DNA of 51,741 nucleotides from the NCBI GenBank assembly GCA_016208425.1, contig JACQYA010000186.1, positions 1-51,741 of the forward strand, in the 5' to 3' direction. Source of the stretch: Betaproteobacteria bacterium. GTDB taxonomy: Bacteria; Pseudomonadota; Gammaproteobacteria; Burkholderiales; Rhodocyclaceae. The notes below the pieces were generated by a model, which was not told where the DNA came from, did not search any database, and saw nothing but the letters and a program-made list of their open reading frames with translations. Both the position numbers and the translations under genes were made by a program. This document shows, one piece after another, positions 1 through 7,861 of this stretch (positions are counted from its first letter, which is position 1; each line of letters starts with the position of its first letter).

Positions 1-181
1 AGCTCAACTCTCTGCATTTGTTGCTTCACGGAAACTTGTCATAACCGACCCCTCCCCTCAAAGCCCTCAAGCCCCCAAACTCCTCGACCAAGTTCGTGAT
101 CGCTTGCGCTTGAAGCATTACAGTATCCGCACCGAAACGCAATATGTCCAGTGGGTTCGCCGCTCGATACAGTTTGAGGGG
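1..181 (+). pseudogene. Remnant of integron-type tyrosine recombinase, N-terminal core-binding domain only
   Basis: The forward frame through this stretch is open from the window edge and reads [20 protein letters not shown] from about position 74, followed by [16 protein letters not shown]. This is the hallmark start of integron integrases (IntI family; SAM-like core-binding domain), which bind attC/attI DNA. Similarity stops abruptly near position 181, and none of the catalytic domain (the R..H-R..Y residues) follows. There is no ATG at the place where these proteins usually begin, so the fragment is probably not expressed as an integrase. It could be the end of a longer fused remnant extending left of the window. 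The identification of the motif is strong; the inactivity is inferred from the missing catalytic domain. Confidence 0.7.
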
Positions 182-204
182 GCTGCCCCATTCCATTCCG
201 TCCC

Positions 205-870
205 TCAATCACCTCCACAGCCCCCTCCATCGCCCGACGAATCGCCGCTGCAGCTATCGCTGTTTCCCTCGCCCGTAGCGCCGCCGCCGCCACAACCGAT
301 GTGGCTGGCGCAATAGCCCGTGCCAGCCCCGGTTCCCGCCTGTGTTGCGGCCATGCAATCGAGCCGATAAACGAAGCCGCCGGCGATGCCTAGCATGGCG
401 TCAAGCGCAAACAGCAGCGGCAGCTTTTGCGGCGTCTTCGGGTTGATTCCTTCGCGCCGGCAGGCCAGATGCCAGGCGCGCTTGATGCCATCCTGCGCCT
501 GCGTCGGGGTGCGCATCGCTTCGGCCGGCGTGTGGTGCAGGAAACGGCCGAAGGCGTCGGCGCAGAAACGCTGGTACTGGCGGGTGAACAGGATAAACTC
601 ATGCCAGGCGTCGTCGACCGCCTGCGAGGGCATTGCTACCATGCGGCTCTTGGCTTCGCGGCAGAGATGGAAGTACGCGCGCAGCGCGTCGAAAACGAGC
701 CGCCGCTGCTCCTCGTTCAGCTCAGGCCGGCGTGCGGCGAGGCGTTTGTCGAGAAATTTGGCGTAGGGATAGTTGTCGATGAAGGCTCCGCGATTTCTGA
801 GCAGCGAGCGCCACCAAGCAACCGCCGCGATCATCAGCGCGACGAACATCAGGACAATGACGATCTTCAT
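205..870 (-). CDS. Membrane-anchored protein with Gly/Cys-rich tail, unknown function
   Basis: This 221-residue protein begins with one strong membrane segment (residues about 2-20) followed by a basic stretch, which suggests an N-in anchor. The central part (about 30-150) is charged and helical. It contains the [19 protein letters not shown] signature that I associate with the bacterial proteins named glycine-rich domain-containing protein-like. The last 45 residues are almost only Gly, Ser, Cys and Asp, as in the secreted or membrane-exposed tails of that family. It starts 15 bp after gabD on the same strand and is probably co-transcribed with it. No catalytic motif is visible and I do not assign a function. 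The tail is encoded up to the edge of the integrase remnant, so its final residues could have been altered by that recombination event. Confidence 0.7.
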   Translation of the reverse strand: MKIVIVLMFVALMIAAVAWWRSLLRNRGAFIDNYPYAKFLDKRLAARRPELNEEQRRLVFDALRAYFHLCREAKSRMVAMPSQAVDDAWHEFILFTRQYQRFCADAFGRFLHHTPAEAMRTPTQAQDGIKRAWHLACRREGINPKTPQKLPLLFALDAMLGIAGGFVYRLDCMAATQAGTGAGTGYCASHIGCGGGGATGEGNSDSCSGDSSGDGGGCGGD

Positions 871-885
871 AGGCGCCCCCCGAAT

Positions 886-2346
886 TCACGCGATGCTGAA
901 ACAGAGATACTTGATTTCCAGATACTCGTCCAGCCCGTGCCGGGAACCTTCGCGGCCTAGCCCGGACTGCTTGACGCCGCCGAACGGCGCGACTTCGTTG
1001 GAAATCAACCCGGTATTGATGCCGACCATGCCGTATTCCAGCGCTTCGCCGACGCGGAAGCAGCGCGCCACGTCGCGCGAGTAGAAATAGGCGGCGAGGC
1101 CGTATTCGGTGGCGTTGGCCATCTCGATCGCTTCTTCCTCGCGCTCGAAACGGAAGAGGGGCGCGACCGGGCCGAAGGTCTCTTCACGCGCGACGCGCAT
1201 TGCCGTCGTCACGTCGGCCAGCACGGTCGGTTCGAAGAAGGTGCCGCCGCGCGCGTGGCGCTTGCCGCCGGCCAATACCCTTGCGCCGTGCGCGAGCGCG
1301 TCGGCGACGTGCGCCTCGACTTTTTCCAGCGCGGCGGAGTCGATCAACGGCCCTTGCACCACGGCGTCCTCGAAGCCGCTGCCTACCTTGAGCGGTGCGA
1401 CGCGCGCGGCGAGCTTGGCGGCAAATTCCTCATAGATGCCGCTTTGCACCAGCAAGCGGTTGGCGCAAACGCAGGTTTGTCCGGCGTTGCGGTATTTGGC
1501 GATCATCGCGCCGTCGACCGCGGCGTCGAGGTCGGCGTCGTCGAAAACGATGAACGGCGCGTTGCCGCCGAGTTCCAGCGAGAGCTTCTTGATCGTCGGC
1601 GCGCATTGCGCCATCAGCAGACGCCCGACTTCGGTCGAGCCGGTAAAGGACAGCTTGCGCACCACCGGGCTGCCCGTCAGTTCTTGCCCGATGGCGGCGG
1701 CCGAGCGGGCGCTGCCGGTAATCACGTTGAAAACGCCGGCCGGAATGCCGGCGCGCTGCGCCAGTTCGGCCAGCGCCAGCGCGGTGAGCGGCGTCTGTTC
1801 GGCCGGTTTGACGACGACCACGCAACCGGCGGCCAGCGCCGGCGAAACCTTGCGCGTAATCATCGCCAGCGGGAAATTCCACGGCGTGATCGCCGCGCAA
1901 ACGCCGACCGGCTGGCGGAGGGTCAGCAGGCGCTTGTCGCTGGCGGTGCTCGGGATGCTCTCGCCGTAGGCGCGCTTGCCCTCCTCGGCGAACCATTCGA
2001 CGAAGGAGGCGCCATAGACGACCTCGCCGCGCGCCTCGGCGAGCGGCTTGCCGCATTCGGCGGTAATCAGTTGCGCCAGATCCTCGGCCGACGCCAGGAT
2101 CAGCTCGAACCAGCGGCGCAGAATGGCCGCACGCTTCCTGGCCGTCTGCGCGCGCCAGCCGGACCAGGCCGCCTGTGCCGCCGCGATGGCGCGCTGCGTC
2201 TCGGCCGCGCCGCAATCCGCGACCTCGGCCAGGATCTCGCCGCTGGCCGGATCATGCACGGAAAACGATAGTGCGCTGCCGGGCGTTATCCATTGTCCAT
2301 CGACGTAAGCTTGCCGCCGCAGCAGCCGGGGTTCGTTGAGATTCAT
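886..2346 (-). CDS. gabD: NAD(P)-dependent succinate-semialdehyde dehydrogenase
   Basis: A 486-residue aldehyde dehydrogenase of the GabD type, which oxidises succinate semialdehyde to succinate at the end of the GABA shunt. The family landmarks are present: the ITPWNFPL segment near residue 154, KPAEQTP near 180, the nucleotide-loop FTGSTEVG near 234, the general-base Glu258 in LELGG, and the catalytic Cys292 in GQTCVCANR. Cys294 two residues later matches the redox-switch cysteine pair known from GabD enzymes. Length and start agree with the family; the first residues (NEPRLLRRQAYVDGQW) align with the usual N-terminus. The gene is divergent from the NlpC/P60 lipoprotein (46 bp between start codons) and is followed by the Gly-tailed membrane protein. 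Substrate specificity among ALDHs is inferred from overall resemblance to GabD. Confidence 0.9.
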   Translation of the reverse strand: MNLNEPRLLRRQAYVDGQWITPGSALSFSVHDPASGEILAEVADCGAAETQRAIAAAQAAWSGWRAQTARKRAAILRRWFELILASAEDLAQLITAECGKPLAEARGEVVYGASFVEWFAEEGKRAYGESIPSTASDKRLLTLRQPVGVCAAITPWNFPLAMITRKVSPALAAGCVVVVKPAEQTPLTALALAELAQRAGIPAGVFNVITGSARSAAAIGQELTGSPVVRKLSFTGSTEVGRLLMAQCAPTIKKLSLELGGNAPFIVFDDADLDAAVDGAMIAKYRNAGQTCVCANRLLVQSGIYEEFAAKLAARVAPLKVGSGFEDAVVQGPLIDSAALEKVEAHVADALAHGARVLAGGKRHARGGTFFEPTVLADVTTAMRVAREETFGPVAPLFRFEREEEAIEMANATEYGLAAYFYSRDVARCFRVGEALEYGMVGINTGLISNEVAPFGGVKQSGLGREGSRHGLDEYLEIKYLCFSIA

Positions 2347-2392
2347 CGCCGTTCGATTTCCGTGGGGGAAAACGGCAGTTTATACTTCGCGG

Positions 2393-2896
2393 ATGCCTTT
2401 CAAACAACTCCCTTGCCTTGCCGCCGTCTGCACGGCACTGCTGCTTTCCGCCTGCGGTGGCGGCAGCGTGTCGCCGGAACGTGCCCCGGCCGTCACCCCG
2501 TCGCGCCCGGCGATCAGCGAAAAGGGCCGCGAGGTGGCGCTCTATGCGCTGGGCTTGATTGACACCGGCTACCGCTTCGGCGGGAAGAACCCCGAGGCCG
2601 GGCTGGATTGCAGCGGCATGGTCAGCTACATTTTCGGCCAGGCGGCCGGCCTGAAGGTCGGCGGCAGCGCCGCCGACATCGCGCGCAAGGGGCGGGCGGT
2701 CGAGCGGAACAGCCTGCGTCCCGGTGACCTCGTTTTTTTCAACACGCGCAACGCGGCGTTCTCGCACGTCGGCATCTACATCGGCGACGAGCGTTTCGTG
2801 CACGCGCCGAAAACCAGCGGCCGCGTGCGTATCGAGCAGATGGGCAACAGCTACTTCGCGCAGCGTTTCGAGGCGGCGCGCAGCTATTTCGATTGA
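2393..2896 (+). CDS. NlpC/P60 (C40) family peptidoglycan endopeptidase lipoprotein
   Basis: A 167-residue cell-wall hydrolase predicted to cleave peptide stems of murein on the periplasmic side of the outer membrane. The start at 2393 (MPFKQLP...) is chosen because it directly precedes a lipoprotein signal peptide ending in the lipobox LLSAC|GGG; the longer frame from 2336 would overlap the start of divergent gabD. The C40 catalytic set is visible: nucleophile Cys in LDCSGMV, His in SHVGIYIGD, and the following HAP motif. GLIDTGYRFGG and RPGDLVFF are conserved structural motifs of this family (Spr/NlpC type). It is followed 40 bp later by the DUF1566 protein on the same strand. There are no additional LysM or SH3 domains, so it resembles the minimal Spr-like enzymes. 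Confidence 0.9.
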   Translation: MPFKQLPCLAAVCTALLLSACGGGSVSPERAPAVTPSRPAISEKGREVALYALGLIDTGYRFGGKNPEAGLDCSGMVSYIFGQAAGLKVGGSAADIARKGRAVERNSLRPGDLVFFNTRNAAFSHVGIYIGDERFVHAPKTSGRVRIEQMGNSYFAQRFEAARSYFD

Positions 2897-2936
2897 GGCG
2901 GTCGGCCCGAAGTCGAATTACATGCGGGAGAACACC

Positions 2937-4886
2937 ATGAAACGCAGTTTTGTCGAGATGTTCGCCGCCCTGACAATTCTGTCGGGGTCTGCCGGCCAGG
3001 CGGTTTCCGCCTCATACACCCTCGTCGACACCGGCCAGGTCAAGACTTACGGCAACGGCCCGGCCGAAATCGTCGCGCCGCTGGCGGGCCAGCCCTTTTA
3101 CGGGCAAGACGCGCAGGTTCAGGGCGCACGCCCGTCCTACCGCGACAACGGGGACGGCACGATCAGCGATTTGAATACCGGCCTGACGTGGGTTCAGGCG
3201 CGCGGCTCGAAGATGACCTGGGCTGCCGCGTTCAGCGGAGCGGCCAGTTCTCGCGCCGGGGGCTACAGCGACTGGCGTGTGCCGACCATCAAGGAGCTTT
3301 ACAGCCTGATCGATTTCACCGGAAAGTCCGGCGCAACGGCAGATTCGAGCATCCCCTATCTCGACACCCATTACTTCGGCTGGGCCGCCGGCAATACGGC
3401 GATAGGCGAACGGGTGATCGACGCGCAGGACTGGTCGGCGACCGAGTATGTCGGTACGACGATGAACGGAGACGCCACCATCTTCGGCGTCAATTTCGTC
3501 GACGGGCGAATCAAGGGCTACCCGAAATACAAGCCGGGCTCCGGCGGCACCGTCGGCCAGACGATGTATGTGCGCTACGTGCGCGGCAACCCGTCGTATG
3601 GCACGAACCAATACGCCAGCAACGGCGACGGTACGATCACCGACCGGGCGACCGGCTTGATGTGGTCTCGCTCGGACAGCGGCGCCGGAATGAACTGGCA
3701 GGATGCGCTGGCCTGGGTACAGACGAAAAACGCTGCCCACACCCTGGGCTACAACGACTGGCGGATGCCCAACGCCAAAGAGTTGCAGAGTTTGGTCAAC
3801 TACACGCGGGCGCCGAAAGCTACCGAAGCTTCCCGGCGCGGACCGGCGATAGATCCTTTGTTTGATATCTCGGCCATTACCGACGAAGGCGGTGGCGCGA
3901 ACTATCCCTTCTATTGGGCGGGCACTACCCATCTCGACAACAACGGGGGCGTTTACGTGGCTTTTGGCCAGGCTTTGGGCTGGATGCAAACCGGCGCCAC
4001 CTACCAGTTGCTCGATGTACACGGCGCCGGCGCCCAGCGCAGCGACCCGAAGTCCGGCAATCCGGCAAGCTACCCGCACGGCTTCGGCCCGCAGGGGGAC
4101 GTCATCCGCATCGACAACTACGTGCGTCTGGTACGCGACGACAAGTCTGCCGGCACAGCGACCCAACCCCTGAGCGTGGCGCGCTCCGGCAGCGGTTCGG
4201 GCAGCGTCACGAGCACGCCGGCCGGCATCGATTGCGGCGCGACCTGCAGCGCCGGATTTGCCGGCGGCAGCCCGGTGAGCTTGCAGGCCGCGCCGGCTGC
4301 CGGCAGCAGCTTTTCCGGCTGGGGCGGGGACTGCTCGGGTACCGGCACTTGCACGGTAACGATGGGCGCCGCAAGAAATGTCACCGCGAATTTCGTTGCG
4401 CCATCACCGCCCGACGGAACGGTCGTCGAGTATTTCAACGCGGCGGCCGGCCACTATTTCATCACGGCATTCCCGGAAGAAGCCGCCTGGCTCGACGCCT
4501 TGCCGAGCCCCGCCGAGTGGGTGCGAACCGGATTCGCCTTCCCGGTAAAAACCGGGAGCGGGCCCGGGCTATATCCGGTCTGCCGCTTTTACTACGCGGC
4601 GGCCGTCTCCCATTTCTATACGCCCTATGCGGCCGAATGCAGCTTGCTCAAGGCGGGAACAGGTTGGGTGTATGAGGCCGACGCCTTTTTCCTACAACTG
4701 CCCGACCCGGCCGGCAACTGCCCGACCGGCGCCCAGGTGCTCTACCGCCTCTACAACAACGGGATGGGCGGATCGCCCAACCACCGCTATACCACCAGCC
4801 GCAGTGCGTGGGAGCACATGAAATCGCAAGGCTGGGTCTCGGAAGGCACCGGCAACACGGGGGCTTTTGCGTGCGTTCCGCAGTAA
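2937..4886 (+). CDS. Secreted multidomain protein: two DUF1566 (Lcl_C) domains, InlB-like repeat, DUF5648
   Basis: A 649-residue exported protein. The start at 2937 has a GGGAG ribosome-binding site six bases upstream and leads into a signal peptide (MKRSFVEM..., cleavage near SVSA). Two DUF1566 modules follow, each starting with NGDGTI-D-TGL-W (about residues 70 and 227) and containing the GY-DWR-P--KEL core. Around residues 411-488 lies a Gly/Ser-rich InlB B-repeat-like domain with paired cysteines (IDCGATC, GDCSGTGTC). The C-terminus (about 495-649) is a DUF5648 domain, with HYFIT, HFYTP and HRYTT repeats typical of betaproteobacterial surface proteins. No enzyme residues are evident. Function is unknown; ligand binding or adhesion is a guess from the architecture. 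It lies downstream of the NlpC/P60 lipoprotein. Confidence 0.85.
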   Translation: MKRSFVEMFAALTILSGSAGQAVSASYTLVDTGQVKTYGNGPAEIVAPLAGQPFYGQDAQVQGARPSYRDNGDGTISDLNTGLTWVQARGSKMTWAAAFSGAASSRAGGYSDWRVPTIKELYSLIDFTGKSGATADSSIPYLDTHYFGWAAGNTAIGERVIDAQDWSATEYVGTTMNGDATIFGVNFVDGRIKGYPKYKPGSGGTVGQTMYVRYVRGNPSYGTNQYASNGDGTITDRATGLMWSRSDSGAGMNWQDALAWVQTKNAAHTLGYNDWRMPNAKELQSLVNYTRAPKATEASRRGPAIDPLFDISAITDEGGGANYPFYWAGTTHLDNNGGVYVAFGQALGWMQTGATYQLLDVHGAGAQRSDPKSGNPASYPHGFGPQGDVIRIDNYVRLVRDDKSAGTATQPLSVARSGSGSGSVTSTPAGIDCGATCSAGFAGGSPVSLQAAPAAGSSFSGWGGDCSGTGTCTVTMGAARNVTANFVAPSPPDGTVVEYFNAAAGHYFITAFPEEAAWLDALPSPAEWVRTGFAFPVKTGSGPGLYPVCRFYYAAAVSHFYTPYAAECSLLKAGTGWVYEADAFFLQLPDPAGNCPTGAQVLYRLYNNGMGGSPNHRYTTSRSAWEHMKSQGWVSEGTGNTGAFACVPQ

Positions 4887-4961
4887 ACTGACCCGTGCGG
4901 GCGGGAATGACGGAGCCAATATCGGGCCGACCAAGAGCCGCCAACGCAAGCGCCGGCGCGT

Positions 4962-5462
4962 TCAACCGCGGCCGGGACGGCCTTTGCCGAAGCCATCCAT
5001 GCGCTCCAGCTTGCTCTTGAAGAAGAGGCGCGCCTTTTCCTTTTGCTCGGCGTTCAGCAGGTCGTACACCGCCAGCCAGCGGTCGCGGTTGGCCTCGTGC
5101 TGTTTGCGGCCGGCGTCGCGGAACTCATCCATGCGCTTGGCGATGGCGCGCAGATCGGCGCCCGGCTGGTTTAGCGCGGCCAGCCCTTCCTCGCGCTGCT
5201 TGCGCATCTGTTCGCGCATGCCGCCGATGTTGCCCCGCGTGGCGCTGTCCGCCTCCTGCCAGGCGGCCTCCTGCTTGGCGTCGAGCTTGAGGTCGTCGTG
5301 CAGGCGCGCCATCTCCTTCATGCCATAGTTCATGCGCATTTCCATGCGGTCGCCGGGCGGGCCGCAGCGGCCGTCTGGCCCCATCGCGAAGGCGGTGCCG
5401 CCCAGGCCGATGGCGAGCGCCAGCGCGGTCGCAAGAATGCTGGTAGAGTATCTGGTTTTCAT
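4962..5462 (-). CDS. Spy/CpxP-like periplasmic chaperone (LTXXQ family)
   Basis: A 166-residue protein with a signal peptide (MKTRYSTSILATALALAIGL, cleavage after TAFA) and a Met/Arg/Gln-rich all-helical mature region. The LDAKQEAAW segment (about residue 60) and the LLNAEQKEKA segment near the end correspond to the two LTxxQ-type repeats of Spy/CpxP proteins. These proteins form a curved antiparallel dimer that holds unfolded proteins in the periplasm. The start at 5462 is supported by AAAGGAG eight bases upstream. The gene is divergent from an OmpR-type response regulator and sensor kinase, the usual arrangement for CpxP/Spy homologues controlled by their neighbouring system. It is probably induced by envelope or metal stress; that is inference from the family. 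Confidence 0.85.
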   Translation of the reverse strand: MKTRYSTSILATALALAIGLGGTAFAMGPDGRCGPPGDRMEMRMNYGMKEMARLHDDLKLDAKQEAAWQEADSATRGNIGGMREQMRKQREEGLAALNQPGADLRAIAKRMDEFRDAGRKQHEANRDRWLAVYDLLNAEQKEKARLFFKSKLERMDGFGKGRPGRG

Positions 5463-5552
5463 GGTGAAACTCCTTTCAGGGGTTCGGGTTGTCGGGTCGG
5501 GAAAGCGGCCGTTGGCGCCTCTTTCGACGACGCCATTTTCGTCCGATGGCGA

Positions 5553-5597
5553 TTGCAAAAAATTTCACGGCCGGGCCCGATCGTTGCAAATTGTTTC
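5553..5597. promoter_or_regulatory. Candidate operator: direct repeat TTGCAAA-N3-TTTC, 31 bp apart
   Basis: In the 177-bp divergent promoter region between the spy-like gene and the response regulator, the pattern TTGCAAA-N3-TTTC occurs twice in the same orientation, at 5553-5566 and 5584-5597. The offset of 31 bp is almost exactly three helical turns, so two dimers bound here would lie on one face of the DNA. OmpR-family regulators usually bind such AT-rich tandem sites and often control a divergent target plus themselves. The repeat is seen directly; the regulator is inferred from position. Confidence 0.45.
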
Positions 5598-5639
5598 CGC
5601 GCACAGACTGGCTCCCGCGCCCGGCATAGAATGGTCGCC

Positions 5640-6383
5640 ATGTCCGATCAATCTGCAAGCATGAAGAAAATTCTTCTCGTCGACGATGACGCGGAACTGC
5701 GCCAGCTGCTGGCCACCTATCTCGCGCGTCACGGTTTCGATGCCCTGCTGCTGCCCGATACGCGCCAGCTCGACGCCTATCTGCAACGCTTTTCGCCGCA
5801 TCTCGTGGTGCTCGACCTGATGCTGCCGGGCGAGGATGGACTGGCCGCTTGCCGCCGTTTGCGGGCGCGCGGCGAGCTGTTGCCGATCATCATGCTGACC
5901 GCGCGCGACGACCCGGTCGACCGCGTGGTCGGCCTCGAAATGGGTGCCGACGACTATGTCGGCAAGCCCTTCGACCCGCGCGAGCTGGTCGCCCGTATCG
6001 AGGCCGTGCTGCGCCGGGGCGTGCGGCCTCACGCCGCGCCCGACCCGCAGGGCGGCACGGTGCGTTTCGGCGCGTGGACGCTGGATCGCGGCGCGCGCCT
6101 GTTGTCGCGCGAGGGGGAGGCCGTGGCGCTGACCAGCGGCGAATTCGCGCTGCTCAACGCCCTGATCGCCAACGCCGGTCGGCCGATGAAGCGCGAGCGC
6201 CTGCTGGAACTGACGCGCGGCGACGAAAGCGAATCCTTCGACCGCGCCATCGACGTGCAGATCCACCGCCTGCGCCGGCTGATCGAGCCGGATCTGGCGC
6301 ATCCCCGCTATCTGCAGACGGTATGGGGTGTCGGCTACGTCTTCGTGCCGGACGGCCAAGCGCCCGGCGGGGCGCCGAAATGA
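5640..6383 (+). CDS. OmpR/CpxR-family response regulator
   Basis: A 247-residue two-domain regulator. The receiver domain (residues about 9-125) has the acidic pocket DDD at 15-17, phospho-acceptor Asp59 in VVLDLMLPG, Thr87 in MLTAR and Lys109 in GKPFD. The C-terminal winged helix (about 140-240) shows LTSGEFALLNAL, the recognition region DRAIDVQIHRLRR and the terminal TVWGVGYVF, typical of OmpR. The start at 5640 is preferred (MSDQSASMKK), although ATGs at 5631 and 5661 are possible. It overlaps the kinase gene by four bases (ATGA), so the two are translationally coupled. It is divergent from the Spy-like chaperone, making that gene the most likely target. Whether it is orthologous to OmpR or CpxR cannot be settled by eye; the kinase resembles EnvZ. 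Confidence 0.92.
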   Translation: MSDQSASMKKILLVDDDAELRQLLATYLARHGFDALLLPDTRQLDAYLQRFSPHLVVLDLMLPGEDGLAACRRLRARGELLPIIMLTARDDPVDRVVGLEMGADDYVGKPFDPRELVARIEAVLRRGVRPHAAPDPQGGTVRFGAWTLDRGARLLSREGEAVALTSGEFALLNALIANAGRPMKRERLLELTRGDESESFDRAIDVQIHRLRRLIEPDLAHPRYLQTVWGVGYVFVPDGQAPGGAPK

Positions 6384-7711
6384 AGCTGCTGCCCGCCTCG
6401 CTGGCCGCGCGCACGGTGCTGCTGGTGATCGCCGTGATCGCGGTTGCCGAGGTCGCCACCTTTTCGCTGATCGGCCATTTTCGTCGCACCGCGCATGTGG
6501 GGCAGACCGTGCAGTTCGTCGCCGGCCAGGTAAGACTTTTGCGGGTCGTGCTGCCGGGTCTCGGCCGCGACGCGCGCCAGCGCCTGTCGGCGGCCGAAAT
6601 GGGCATACCGGAGGGCGAACAGGGCATGCGGTTGCATGCGGACGGTGCCGCCGTTCCCGCGCACCAGCCGAAATTCGGCTTTGCCCGACGCCTCGCCGAC
6701 GAGCTGAACGCCCGCCTGGACGAGCCGGTGCGTTTGCGCCACGCCGGCCCCGGGCAACGCGGCGGCCTGTGGATCGGCTTCAAGGCGGGAGGCGAAGACT
6801 GGTGGCTGGTTTTGCCGCCGCCCCGCTTCGAGCCGCAGGCGCTGCCTCCCGATTTGTGGGTCGGGCTGGCCGCGACGCTCGCCGCGCTGTCGCTGATCGC
6901 CGGCCTGTTCGTGCGCGGCATCGTCCGCCCGCTCGCACGTCTGGGCGAGGCGGTGGCGGCGACCGGCGACGGCGCGGCGCGCACCGTGACCCCGGAAGGC
7001 CCGCAGGAGGTTCGCCGGCTCGCCGCGCGCCACAACGCGATGCTGGGCCGTCTGGCGCATGCCGAAAGCGAGCGGCGCGAGATGCTGGCCGGCCTCACGC
7101 ACGACCTTCGCGCGCCGCTCGCCCGCTTGCGCGTGCGCCTGGCGCTGCTCGACAACGACGCGGAAAGCGAGGGATTGGCGCGCGATGCCGAAGATATGGA
7201 ACGCATCGTCGCCCAGTGTCTGGTCTTTCTGCGCAGCGGTGAAAGCGCCGAAGAGACGCCGCCGCCGCTATTGATCGCCGATGCCGTGAGCAACGAGGTG
7301 GCGCGGCACCGCGAGCTGGGCCGGCCGGTCGGGTTGACGGTCGGCGATGCCGTCGTGCCCTTGCGGGTCGCCATCGCCCCCGGCAACCTGCAACGCCTGC
7401 TCGATAATCTGATTGACAACGCCCTGCAACACGGCGCGCCGCCGGTCGAAGTGGCTCTCGCCCCGGTCGCCGACGGGCAGCAGGCGGTAAGCTTGAGCGT
7501 CGCCGACCACGGTTCGGGCATCGCGCCCGACGACCGCGAGCAGGCGCTCAAAGCCTTCGCCCAAATCGGGTCGGCGCGGGCAACCGGCGGCAGTTGCGGC
7601 CTCGGCCTGGCCATCGTTCGGCGGATTGTCGCGGGTTGTGGCGGCGAGCTGGCGCTGGAGGAGACACCGGGCGGCGGGCTGCGGGTCGCGGTGCGGCTGC
7701 CGGTTCCGTGA
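6380..7711 (+). CDS. EnvZ-like sensor histidine kinase
   Basis: A 443-residue inner-membrane kinase with two transmembrane segments (about residues 10-32 and 160-180) enclosing a roughly 125-residue periplasmic sensor domain, then a HAMP linker. The H-box LTHDLRAPLARLR puts the phosphorylated histidine at residue 241 and closely resembles the SHDLRTPLTR box of EnvZ. The ATP-binding domain carries the N-box LLDNLIDNALQHG, the G1 box DHGSGIAP and the G2 box CGLGLAIV. Its ATG overlaps the stop of the response-regulator gene, so the pair works as one unit. The periplasmic domain has no motif that I recognise, so the stimulus is unknown; the divergent Spy-like gene points to envelope or metal stress. 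A 150-bp gap with a weak TCTCCCAT/ATGGGGAGA hairpin separates it from convergent pilL. Confidence 0.92.
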   Translation: MKLLPASLAARTVLLVIAVIAVAEVATFSLIGHFRRTAHVGQTVQFVAGQVRLLRVVLPGLGRDARQRLSAAEMGIPEGEQGMRLHADGAAVPAHQPKFGFARRLADELNARLDEPVRLRHAGPGQRGGLWIGFKAGGEDWWLVLPPPRFEPQALPPDLWVGLAATLAALSLIAGLFVRGIVRPLARLGEAVAATGDGAARTVTPEGPQEVRRLAARHNAMLGRLAHAESERREMLAGLTHDLRAPLARLRVRLALLDNDAESEGLARDAEDMERIVAQCLVFLRSGESAEETPPPLLIADAVSNEVARHRELGRPVGLTVGDAVVPLRVAIAPGNLQRLLDNLIDNALQHGAPPVEVALAPVADGQQAVSLSVADHGSGIAPDDREQALKAFAQIGSARATGGSCGLGLAIVRRIVAGCGGELALEETPGGGLRVAVRLPVP

Positions 7712-7861
7712 TATGTCTATGGCAAATTTGCCGGGGGCGGTCTCCCATTTTTTCTTATGGGGAGAACCGGGAATCCGGCGTCCGTGTCCAATGCCCGGGC
7801 GGCGTGCCGGGGCGCGGCGCGGCCGGCGATACGGCTCCGATCACGGCCAAGGTCGCCCCTG

